DNA of 64,000 nucleotides, taken from positions 1 to 64,000 of the forward strand of contig NZ_JARGDK010000009.1 of the NCBI RefSeq assembly GCF_029210495.1, written 5' to 3'. Positions 23,828 through 31,391 of the stretch are shown one piece after another. The notes under the pieces are model-generated. The model searched no databases. It saw only the letters and a program-made list of their open reading frames with translations, and had not been told where the DNA came from. The DNA is from Pseudothioclava nitratireducens. Lineage in GTDB: Bacteria; Pseudomonadota; Alphaproteobacteria; Rhodobacterales; Rhodobacteraceae. The position numbers and the translations under genes are program-made. Numbering within the stretch: position 1 is the stretch's first letter; each line of letters begins with the position of its first letter.

Positions 23828-26171
23828 GGCGGGCCCTCCGGCTGTGGGGGCGGGCGCGGCGCGATTGGGTGGCGACGAGATCGCTACGCGCAAGTGCCAC
23901 GTCGGTCTGCGCGATCCAGGTGCCGTCGCCAAGCGCGCGTCCGGCCGTTCCACCCGTGTCCAGCGATCCGACCCGGAGCGCGAGCCTGCGCGGCACCGGC
24001 AGGCGGAAGCGCGCCTCGCCCATCGCGAGGACCTGCCCATGCGGGTCGATTTCGGAGGGCGTGCGGAAGACGCAGGTATCGAGCCCCATGACCGGGTAGG
24101 CGAAGACCTCGAACGGGTCCCCGATCTGGCCGCGGAAGGTCAGCCGCGCATGGCCCGCGCGGTTGAGGGCCTGCGAGAATTCAGGTGCGTGGAGGGCTGC
24201 CTGCGCGCGGGTGGGAAGCGCCTCGCCCGACGGGTCGAGCATCGTCCCAAGCCGCGAGAGGGCGGCGGGCGACAGCTCCATGCCGCTGCGCAACCGGGCC
24301 TGCATCCGCGCGATAGAGGACTCGACGGGTTGCTCGGCCAGCGTGGTCTCGATCCGGCGATGGGTGTCGCGGGACTCGGGCGGGATCACGTAGAGATAGC
24401 GGGTCTCGAGGTCGTAGCTCTTGGCGCCGTCCGCGAAACGCCCGGCCCAGATCTTGTGCCAGTAATCCCCGAACTTCGCCCGGTCCGAGAGCGCGACTTC
24501 CTCGGCGCCGGGTTCGAGCCGGTCAAAGATCATGCCCGGCGCGATCCGCCCGCGATGCTGGATCGGAGCCCCGCGCAGAGCCCCTTGCGCGTTCGGCCAG
24601 ATCAGCGTGAAGCAGAAGATCAGGTCGCTGTCCGAGGGTAGCGTGGCCGAGACATCGGCGGGGATTTCCGGCACGCGGGGCAGCCGGCCCGACCCTTCGA
24701 CCGTGCCGATTGCGAGTGTCGCATGGTGCAGGATTTCTAGCGTCTGGGCATGCTTCACCTGAAGCTGCACACGCGCATCCCGCAGCTTCGGCGTGCGACC
24801 GTCGGACAGCGTCGGCAGCGTCACCGACAGCGGGAAGGCGAGCCGCTGCCCCTGCGCGTGGAGGCTGATCTCGCGCCCGGCGACGGGCAGAGTCCGGATC
24901 TCGGGCAGTTTGAGCGAAACCGAGGCCGCGCGCACCCAGTCCGCGCCCGGATCATGCGCCGAGAGGCTGAGGCTCATCGAGGCCAGCAACTGGTCGAGCG
25001 CGGCATCGTCGACGCCGGGGTTCAACTCGCGCAGATGGCGCAAGTCCTGCTCATGGCTCTCGATGCCGAGCCGTGCGGCGTCGCGCATCGCGTTAAAGAT
25101 CGTCTGCATGTGCTGGTTCGGCATTTGCAGGATCTGCTGCACCGTTTCGGGGGTGAGCACGTTTTGCAGGATCGGGCCGAGAACCTGCCCGGCGAGCGCC
25201 CCGGTGACGATGCCGCCGTCGATGATCATAGCGCGCGAGCGCGTGGAACTGCGGGCCAGCGGCTGCCAGCTTCCGCGCCGGGCGGCGGCGCGGGATTTTG
25301 CGCGCATCCGCATCAGGCTGGCGGAGCCGGACGCGGGCGCAGGTGCCGGCGCCGGGGCGCTCGCGGCGGCAGGGGCAGTGGCTGCGGCGGGCGCGCGTTG
25401 CGTCTCGCGCAGGATCTCGGTCAGGGCGCTGATGTCGCGGCGCAACTGCTCGTTCGACAGCCCGCCGAGTGCCTGCCCCGCCTCGCGCGCTTGCTGGCCA
25501 CCCTGGCCCGGCAGAAGCGCGCCGAGAAGCTGGCCAACGACCGGGGCCGCGCCCCCCACGATGCCCGAAATCGAGGGCAGCGCCTGCAAGAGGACCGGAC
25601 CGATCTGCGACAGGAGCGGGCCGATTGCGGCAGCAAGCCCGCTGGCGGCGCCGGTCAGCGCGCCAAGGAACATCGCGTTCGACTGCGGCACCTGCGGGCG
25701 GGTCCGCCAGCGCATCGGCACCGGCTCGGGCGCGGTATGGGCGCGGGCAAAGACCGGGCCGCGCGACATTGGGATCGGCCGGGGCGGGAAAATGGGTAGC
25801 TCAGCCCCGTTTCCGGGTTGAGGCCCGCGGATCGGCGGCAGGACGCGCAGCGCGGGTGAAAGTGGGGCGATGTCGGACACGGCGGGACCGTTCCGCTCGG
25901 CATCCGCATAGCTCATGAGCTGGATCGCCTCGGCCTCGTCTGAAAGGGCGGCGTCGGGCAGTTGGAACTGCGCGCGCCCCATGGCTTCGGCCGGCAGCGG
26001 ACCGTGGAGTTCCGAAACCCAAACCGGGTCTGCCAGCAACTCGACCCCGTCGACCGTCTGGCGCCGGTCCGGTCCAACCGCCACGCGCCAGAACCGGTTC
26101 GCGCCGATCTCGATGCGAAATGCGCGCGGGTCCGGGTCGGTCGGGTCCTGTTCAATCCACGCCAGCGCCAT
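23817..26171 (-). CDS. Large uncharacterised protein with hydrophobic helical core (operon gene 6)
   Basis: The 784-residue protein is the largest of the operon. Residues 1-95 form a beta-rich N-terminal domain (FRIEIGANRFWRVAVG). Residues ~167-222 are a long hydrophobic stretch rich in Gly, Ala and Leu (FLGALTGAASGLAAAIGPLL and onward), able to form two membrane or amphipathic helices. An Ala/Pro linker spans ~258-285, a basic patch ~286-315, then a second hydrophobic helix pair (MIIDGGIVTGALAGQVLGPIL, ~315-338). The remaining ~370 residues look like repeated beta-sandwich units with an Arg-rich tail. There is no signal peptide. The mix of soluble ends and buried helices suggests a scaffold or a membrane-inserting subunit; this is inference, and no known family was recognised. 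Confidence 0.6.
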   Translation of the reverse strand: MALAWIEQDPTDPDPRAFRIEIGANRFWRVAVGPDRRQTVDGVELLADPVWVSELHGPLPAEAMGRAQFQLPDAALSDEAEAIQLMSYADAERNGPAVSDIAPLSPALRVLPPIRGPQPGNGAELPIFPPRPIPMSRGPVFARAHTAPEPVPMRWRTRPQVPQSNAMFLGALTGAASGLAAAIGPLLSQIGPVLLQALPSISGIVGGAAPVVGQLLGALLPGQGGQQAREAGQALGGLSNEQLRRDISALTEILRETQRAPAAATAPAAASAPAPAPAPASGSASLMRMRAKSRAAARRGSWQPLARSSTRSRAMIIDGGIVTGALAGQVLGPILQNVLTPETVQQILQMPNQHMQTIFNAMRDAARLGIESHEQDLRHLRELNPGVDDAALDQLLASMSLSLSAHDPGADWVRAASVSLKLPEIRTLPVAGREISLHAQGQRLAFPLSVTLPTLSDGRTPKLRDARVQLQVKHAQTLEILHHATLAIGTVEGSGRLPRVPEIPADVSATLPSDSDLIFCFTLIWPNAQGALRGAPIQHRGRIAPGMIFDRLEPGAEEVALSDRAKFGDYWHKIWAGRFADGAKSYDLETRYLYVIPPESRDTHRRIETTLAEQPVESSIARMQARLRSGMELSPAALSRLGTMLDPSGEALPTRAQAALHAPEFSQALNRAGHARLTFRGQIGDPFEVFAYPVMGLDTCVFRTPSEIDPHGQVLAMGEARFRLPVPRRLALRVGSLDTGGTAGRALGDGTWIAQTDVALARSDLVATQSRRARPHSRRARHVA

Positions 26172-26174
26172 GAC

Positions 26175-27260
26175 TTAGCCTCCGCCGCCCTGTCCGCCGG
26201 AGCCGCCCGTGCCGCCGCCCCCGGCCGCGTTGCGGTCGGCATTGGTGACGGGACCATACATCTCGGCGAAGTTGTCGAGTTTGAAGTAGTCGGACTTGAA
26301 GGTGATATCGACGCTGCCCGCAATTTTCGCGGCCAGATCGGTCGAGGCCTCGCTCTTGACCGAGGACAGGCTGATCCGGGTCTTGCGCCGCGACCGCGTC
26401 GTCCCGGCATTGCCGCCGCCGATGATCTTGCCGATAAGACCCGTGCCGATGCTACCGCTGCGAGAACTGGACATCGACTCCTTCAAGGCCGCCTTGTCGC
26501 CCTTCTGGATCTGCTCAGACGCCTTGATGTCGAACAGCACCGAGGCCTTGACGTTACCACGCTCGACCACGAGCCGGGTGACGCCCATCAAGATCACCTC
26601 GCGCAGGAGCGCACGCTGCTCCTTGGCCATGGCGATCTTGGCATCCATGATCCGCGATTTGACCTCGTTGTCACCGATATCGAGGGGCTGGCCCGAACTG
26701 TCGGTCAGGATCGCGGCGGGCTGGCCGCTTGCATCGGTCTCGTCATCCGAGAAGTCGATGTTGAACTCGTCCGAATTGTTCTCGGCGAGGTAGCCGAAGG
26801 CGGCGGTGTCGTCGATCGCGTTCACGAATTTCGAGACACTCTCGGTCGCGGTCTTCAGCAGATCCTGAAACGAGTTCATCTGTTGCAGGGTCACCTCGAG
26901 GTTGGCATCAAAGACGCCCTTCAGGAGATCACGAACAAATCCAGGAAAATCAACATTTTGCACGAAATCCCCGGCCAGTTCGCCGGCCTGTTCGATGCGT
27001 TCGTTCTGGTGGCGCGCGTCATTGATCATGTCACCTGCGTTTTCCGCCATGGCGCGGGCGGGCAGACGGCTTTGCGACTGCGCGCGGGCGGGCGGTGCGG
27101 CGCCGTAGCTTTGCGCCAGATCGCGGTAATTCGCCTGATAAATGTCCTGGAACAGCGATTTCTGCTCGGCGACATCCAGCGTCATGAAACTGCGCGAGCG
27201 GCGCAGCGCATCGCGGGTGCGGGCGCGGGCGAGTTCCTTTAGGGCTTCGTGGTCCTGCAT
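26175..27260 (-). CDS. Uncharacterised protein with Gly-rich tail (operon gene 5)
   Basis: A 361-residue product starting at ATG 27260; an upstream in-frame ATG-like start lacks support. Residues 1-160 are helical (repeated charged helices, DFPGFVRDLLKGVFDANLEVTLQQMNSF), followed by an acidic loop (~165-180, FNIDFSDDETDASG). A conserved-looking segment has RLVVERGNVKASVLFDIKASEQ (~229-250), a basic loop RSRRKTRISLSSVKSEAS, and SVDITFKSDYFKLDNFAEMYGP. The protein ends in a Gly-rich tail. The strand-rich second half recalls DUF2589-like proteins, but I am not confident. It sits between two other unknown genes and has a 3-bp gap to the next. Confidence 0.6.
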   Translation of the reverse strand: MQDHEALKELARARTRDALRRSRSFMTLDVAEQKSLFQDIYQANYRDLAQSYGAAPPARAQSQSRLPARAMAENAGDMINDARHQNERIEQAGELAGDFVQNVDFPGFVRDLLKGVFDANLEVTLQQMNSFQDLLKTATESVSKFVNAIDDTAAFGYLAENNSDEFNIDFSDDETDASGQPAAILTDSSGQPLDIGDNEVKSRIMDAKIAMAKEQRALLREVILMGVTRLVVERGNVKASVLFDIKASEQIQKGDKAALKESMSSSRSGSIGTGLIGKIIGGGNAGTTRSRRKTRISLSSVKSEASTDLAAKIAGSVDITFKSDYFKLDNFAEMYGPVTNADRNAAGGGGTGGSGGQGGGG

Positions 27261-27309
27261 GGTCTGGCCTGTCCGTTCAAGGGCGCGGGCGCGCGGCCCG
27301 CAGGAGGAG

Positions 27310-28521
27310 TCAGAAATCGTCGAAATCTGCGAATTCGCTTTCGAAATCCTCGAACTCCGCGTCATCGGGGGCGGTCTCTGGCTCGCCGATCAGGCTGGAA
27401 TTGATGATGTAGCTTTCGCCCATGCTCACCAGTTCCACGAGATCGTCGGGCGAGAAGGTCGCCTCGTCGAACCCGGCCGCGATCTGGTAGATGCGGTTGC
27501 CGTCGACCGCGACCCGGACCAGCGGCGCGACGGGCATGGTCGAGCCGAAGGTGCGCCGCGAGAGTTCCGAGATCACCGTCCACATATTGCGCCGCCGCAC
27601 GCCGCCGAAGCTTGCGATCACGTCGGGATCGTTGAGCACTTCGAACGCGTCGTTGAGCTGCGCGTAGAGCTCTTGCGTCTGCATGAAGGCCATCCCGGTG
27701 CAATGTTCCGAGAGGTTGTATTGCAGCTCGCGCAGCGCCTGATAGATCGGCTTCGGCGAGACAGGCGACACGTCCGAGCGCCCGCTTTCGATCTTTTCGG
27801 ACTTGTCGATATAGTCCGCGATCTCGCCCATGAGCGCGCCCCAGACGGTCGGGAAGCCCTTGTTGACGACGGCCCGGTCGAGCACACCCATGCCGCCTTT
27901 GTTCAACACGCGCTTGTAGAGCATCGCGCGCTCGTCGGGGGCGGAGCGGTCGTCGAGGAGCTTCCAGTAGCGGTAGAGTTTTGCGGCCGCCGGACCCTCG
28001 GCCACATCCACGGCCCCCGACGCCCAGTCGAGCACCAGCGCCTCGGCCAGATCGAAGATCCTCAGCCGCTCGCCCATTTCATAGATATAGTCGATGGCCC
28101 CTGCCGCCTTGATCGACACCGGCAGAACGCCTTGCTCTTCGATCGTCTCGAAGGTGTTGACCGAGAAATCCCAACTGCCGGGAACGCCCCCGCCATGCAG
28201 CGCCGAGAGCGGATCGGTTCCGCCCGTGCGGGCACGCAACGCCGTGTCATAGGCCGAGTAAAGAATCTCGTCATAGATGCCCTGATCGAGCTTACCCTGA
28301 TCGAAGCCCGTGCGGATATTCGCGCCGCTCTTGTCGAGGTAGCTCCACATCCGGCGCTGAAGCGCGAGCGGGTCGTCGGTCACGCGGTCGATATCGACCT
28401 CGTTCTTGGCGATATAGCCCGAGACCCAAGCCGGGATCGCACCGAGCGAGGTCACCTCCGAAAGCGCGCCCTTCAGGCTGCTTTCGAACTGGCCGTCCGT
28501 GAATTTGATAGTCTCTGCCAT
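27310..28521 (-). CDS. Uncharacterised helical protein with acidic Phe-rich tail (operon gene 4)
   Basis: A 403-residue protein. ATG 28521 is preferred over a GTG nine bases earlier because AAGGAG lies 8 bases before it. Most of the chain appears alpha-helical with well-spaced hydrophobic residues, as in a compact globular fold. The last ~20 residues (DDAEFEDFESEFADFDDF) are strikingly acidic with Phe every three to four positions, unlike the rest. Such tails often serve as peptide docking motifs or mimic nucleic acid. No signal peptide, membrane segment or catalytic motif is visible, and the family is unknown to me. Confidence 0.65.
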   Translation of the reverse strand: MAETIKFTDGQFESSLKGALSEVTSLGAIPAWVSGYIAKNEVDIDRVTDDPLALQRRMWSYLDKSGANIRTGFDQGKLDQGIYDEILYSAYDTALRARTGGTDPLSALHGGGVPGSWDFSVNTFETIEEQGVLPVSIKAAGAIDYIYEMGERLRIFDLAEALVLDWASGAVDVAEGPAAAKLYRYWKLLDDRSAPDERAMLYKRVLNKGGMGVLDRAVVNKGFPTVWGALMGEIADYIDKSEKIESGRSDVSPVSPKPIYQALRELQYNLSEHCTGMAFMQTQELYAQLNDAFEVLNDPDVIASFGGVRRRNMWTVISELSRRTFGSTMPVAPLVRVAVDGNRIYQIAAGFDEATFSPDDLVELVSMGESYIINSSLIGEPETAPDDAEFEDFESEFADFDDF

Positions 28522-28543
28522 GTCGATCACTCCTTACCGACGC

Positions 28544-29671
28544 TCAGGTGCTGGCGCAGATTTTGGCCTTGAGGATTTCGAAGCTCGCGCTCCCGGCAGG
28601 GGCGTCGAGTTTCATGTTGCGAACCGCGATGCCCGCGACGAGCCCGGCGAAGCGGTCGCGCATCGAGCCCGGCTCCTTGCTGTCGAGATCAAGCACGATT
28701 GTATCGGCGAGCCCGGTCACGTCCTTGGCGACCTCGACCTTGATCGGGAAGGTCTGCTCGGGGCGGCGCGGGACGGCTTGGGCGATGCGCTCGCGCAGCA
28801 GGACCGGATAGGCGCGGGCGAGGATCTCGCGGCGGATGTCCTTGATGCGGCGGCGGTTGAGTTGCTTGGTGACCTCACCGCAGGCGGAGCCGACGCCTGC
28901 TTCGAGCGCCGAGGCGCGCACGGCTTGCGTGGTGGCGGTTTGCTCCATCTCATCGGCAAAGGCGGCGAGCGCCTCGGTGATCCACGCGTCGAAATTGATC
29001 TTGCGGGTGCGGATCGAGAGAAAGTCGATCCGGCTGCCTTCGCCCTCTTTCTGGAATAGCTCCACCAGCTTCGACAGATGCGGCGGCATGGCTGCTGCGC
29101 CAAGTTCATTGCCCAGCTCGCGCATCGCGGCTTCGAGCGCATCATGCAGCGCCTCGGCCTCTTTGTCCTTGGCGGCTGCGGCACGGCGCGCGGCGGCGGC
29201 GGCCTTTCGGGCCGCGTCCAGCGCCGTGCCCTCGTCGCCAAGCGCGATCTCGATCTCCTGAACCATCTCATCCGCCGCCTCGAAGCGCTTCTCATAAGCT
29301 GCGAATTGCTCGCGGTTCTTCACATGGGCGGCGTGGCTTTCGATCAGCGCCTTGTAGAGGGGGGCGACGTCCTTATCGGAAATGCCTTTGCTGGCAGCGC
29401 CCTTCTCGAAGGCCGTCTTGGCGGCGTCCAGCGCCGTCGCGCTCTCTTCGAGCTGCTTTTGCTCTTTGGTCATCAGACCCTGCGCATTGGCGCGGCGTCT
29501 TTTGCTGACCTCATGCGCGCCGTCGAGTTGGGCGATACGGGCGCTGATCGCCCCGGCCTCGCTCTCGGCCTGCATCATCGCCTTGAGCGCGTCATCGCGC
29601 GCGGCGCGGGCCGCGTCGAACTGGCCCTCCAGATCGACCAGGGTTTGGAACTTTATCTTGGCGTCGCTCAT
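28544..29671 (-). CDS. Uncharacterised coiled-coil protein (operon gene 3)
   Basis: The 375-residue product has a long Ala/Glu/Lys-rich coiled coil over residues ~10-185 (QLDGAHEVSKRRRANAQGLM, DAARKAAAAARRAAAAKDKE). A mixed C-terminal domain contains IDFLSIRTRKINFDAWITEAL, a basic RRRIKDIRREILARAYPVLLRER helix, and a final strand-rich region. It would oligomerise through the coiled coil. A GGAG precedes its ATG and the protease gene ends 11 bp upstream. No family was recognised; a structural role within the operon's assembly is plausible. Confidence 0.65.
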   Translation of the reverse strand: MSDAKIKFQTLVDLEGQFDAARAARDDALKAMMQAESEAGAISARIAQLDGAHEVSKRRRANAQGLMTKEQKQLEESATALDAAKTAFEKGAASKGISDKDVAPLYKALIESHAAHVKNREQFAAYEKRFEAADEMVQEIEIALGDEGTALDAARKAAAAARRAAAAKDKEAEALHDALEAAMRELGNELGAAAMPPHLSKLVELFQKEGEGSRIDFLSIRTRKINFDAWITEALAAFADEMEQTATTQAVRASALEAGVGSACGEVTKQLNRRRIKDIRREILARAYPVLLRERIAQAVPRRPEQTFPIKVEVAKDVTGLADTIVLDLDSKEPGSMRDRFAGLVAGIAVRNMKLDAPAGSASFEILKAKICAST

Positions 29672-29682
29672 GGTTTGCTCCG

Positions 29683-30975
29683 TCAGTTGATGCGCGCGCG
29701 CGCCAGCCGCATAGCGTCGGCTGCGTTGAGACGTCCGAACCCGGCGCGGCGATCGCGATAGCGCGGCCCCGGACGGTCGGCGGTGGAAATCAGGATCTCG
29801 GTCAGGTCGCGGGCGCTGAACCGCCCGCCCGCGCGATGCGCGAGGGATTGCAGGAGGGCCGCGGCACCCGCCACGAAGGGCGCGGCCTGCGAGGTCCCCG
29901 AGGCCGCCGCATAGCCACCGCCGGGCCTGGCCGAGACGATCTCTTCGCCCGGCGCGATCAGCTTCACCTGCGGCCCGAAGGTCGAGAACCCGGCGACGCG
30001 ACCATCCTCGCCCGAGGCGCCGATCGCCATCACGCTCTCGAACGCGCCGGGGTAATAGAGGGTCTCGGTCCCGTCATTGCCCGATGCCGCGACGATCAGA
30101 ACGCCCTTGCGGCGCGCGTAATCCACAACCTCCTGATGGGGCAGGCCGCCACCCTCATGGCGCACGCCGAGGCTCATGTTGATGATCTGCGCGCCGTGGT
30201 CGATGGCGTACTTGACGCCGGTGTTGATGTTTTCGATGAGGCCCGCACCAAGCTTCTCGCCGTCGCGTTCCATCGTGGCGAGCACGCGCACCGGCATCAC
30301 CGTGCAGCCCGGCGCCACGCCGCTCGACATGCCAAGCCCGCGCGCGGCGATGATGCCCGAGACATGGGTCCCGTGACCGACCTCGTCGGCGGGGTCATGA
30401 TCCGCGCCGATGACATCGCCGATGAACTCTTCGGCGCCCGAGAGGATATTCACGAAATCCGCGCCGTCGCGCATCCGGCCCTCGAATTCGGGGTGGCCGA
30501 TATCGACGCCGGTATCGAGCACCGCCACCGTGACGGTGGGCTCGCCGCGCCCCATGCGATGCGCCAGATCGAGACCGATCTGCGCCTGTGGGCGGCGTTG
30601 GCGGCGGCTTTGGGCGACGCTTTGGCGCGGCGCGAGGCGCTCTGCGCCGATCTGACCCACGCGCAGGTCTTCGACTTCGGGCAGGAGCCGGATCTCGTCG
30701 ATGAGCGCGGGCGGGATGCGTCCGTTGCGCTCCAGCACGAGCCGGTAGATCCGGTCGAGCCCGGCGGCCCGTTCGTCTTCCGACCACTGGCCACCAGCGC
30801 CGGGGCGATACTCGGCGGTGGTCCAAACGGGCAGGCCATGGCGTGCAAGGGCGGCGCCGATGGCGGGCGAGAGTGGCGCGGTCAGGGATTTGTCACGGAT
30901 CGCCTCGGTCCAATGCGCGCGCCGGGGCGGCGGCGTGTCCGAGCGGGCAAGGCGCAGGATGAGATGCGGTTTCAT
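29683..30975 (-). CDS. Subtilisin-like serine protease (S8), no signal peptide (operon gene 2)
   Basis: The 430-residue enzyme has the full S8 catalytic set: Asp154 in AVLDTGVDIGHPEF, His201 in GHGTHVSGI, the oxyanion Asn300 in ASGNDG and Ser362 in SGTSQAAP. The ~140 residues before the catalytic domain include LVLERNGRIPPALIDEIRLLPEVEDLRVG, which resembles an inhibitory propeptide although no secretion signal precedes it. Activity in the cytoplasm or on partners before release is therefore likely. ATG 30975 lies within the stop of the small gene before it (ATGA). It is the only recognisable enzyme in the ten-gene operon, so proteolysis is probably the trigger or maturation step of the system; that is inference. 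Confidence 0.93.
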   Translation of the reverse strand: MKPHLILRLARSDTPPPRRAHWTEAIRDKSLTAPLSPAIGAALARHGLPVWTTAEYRPGAGGQWSEDERAAGLDRIYRLVLERNGRIPPALIDEIRLLPEVEDLRVGQIGAERLAPRQSVAQSRRQRRPQAQIGLDLAHRMGRGEPTVTVAVLDTGVDIGHPEFEGRMRDGADFVNILSGAEEFIGDVIGADHDPADEVGHGTHVSGIIAARGLGMSSGVAPGCTVMPVRVLATMERDGEKLGAGLIENINTGVKYAIDHGAQIINMSLGVRHEGGGLPHQEVVDYARRKGVLIVAASGNDGTETLYYPGAFESVMAIGASGEDGRVAGFSTFGPQVKLIAPGEEIVSARPGGGYAAASGTSQAAPFVAGAAALLQSLAHRAGGRFSARDLTEILISTADRPGPRYRDRRAGFGRLNAADAMRLARARIN

Positions 30976-31232
30976 GGGCCTTTGCGGCGTCGCCCGCCGC
31001 CCTCCGGCTCGTCCGTATCGAGTCCGATCCGCTGCGCGAGGAATTGCGTGAGGCCGGGCAGGTAGTTGAAGACCCAGCGGTCCTTGGTCTTGGGGTCGAT
31101 GACGGTCGCAAACCATTCGAGCGTCTTGCCGCCCGCCGTCTGCGTGAGCTGAAAGCGCAAGGTGTAGCTGGCATGACGGGTGCGGATGGTGTTCTCCGCC
31201 TCCGGGCCGCCGATGGCTGTGCGCTTCGACAT
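30972..31232 (-). CDS. Small uncharacterised beta protein (operon gene 1)
   Basis: The 86-residue product is basic at both ends, with strands ASYTLRFQLTQTAGGKTLEWFATVIDP and WVFNYLPGLTQFLAQRIG, and a Gly/Arg-rich tail. A GGGAG lies 10 bases before ATG 31232. It is the first gene of the operon and overlaps the protease start by 4 bp, so a role as protease inhibitor, chaperone or adaptor is a reasonable guess. No family is recognised. Confidence 0.6.
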   Translation of the reverse strand: MSKRTAIGGPEAENTIRTRHASYTLRFQLTQTAGGKTLEWFATVIDPKTKDRWVFNYLPGLTQFLAQRIGLDTDEPEGGGRRRKGP

Positions 31233-31280
31233 TCAGGGTCATCTCCCGTCCTCCGAATCAGACTTTCAGCGTGGCATGGC

Positions 31281-31320
31281 GGTGACACGGCGCTGTCACG
31301 GCGGGTCACCGAAGTGTCAC
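31281..31320 (-). promoter_or_regulatory. GTGAC direct repeats, probable SARP operator of the ten-gene operon
   Basis: Read on the minus strand there are three heptamers, GTGACAC, GTGACCC and GTGACAG, starting at 31320, 31309 and 31299, that is 11 and 10 bp apart on the same DNA face. An inverted copy (GTGTCACC) follows to 31281. SARP regulators bind direct heptamer repeats with 11-bp pitch just upstream of the promoters they activate, and a SARP gene lies immediately upstream. The cluster ends about 50 bp before the first gene. The repeats are seen; the link to the regulator is inferred. Confidence 0.6.
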
Positions 31321-31330
31321 GGGTTTGAAA

Positions 31331-31364
31331 GCAAAAGAAAAACCCGCGCTTTGGGGCGCGGGTT
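31331..31364 (-). terminator. Rho-independent terminator of the SARP regulator gene
   Basis: AACCCGCGC (31341-31349) and GCGCGGGTT (31356-31364) form a perfect 9-bp stem with a 6-nt loop. On the minus strand it is followed by TTTCTTTTGC. It lies 28 bp after the regulator gene, which is thus transcribed separately from the operon beginning at 31232. Confidence 0.85.
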
Positions 31365-31391
31365 GCGGGTAGGGGACGGGCTGTGCGTGGC

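Noticed and set aside
20197-31232. The unknown operon as a prophage or phage-tail-like particle
   Set aside because: No terminase, capsid, portal, sheath, tube, baseplate or tape-measure motifs were seen, and gene sizes and composition match the chromosome.
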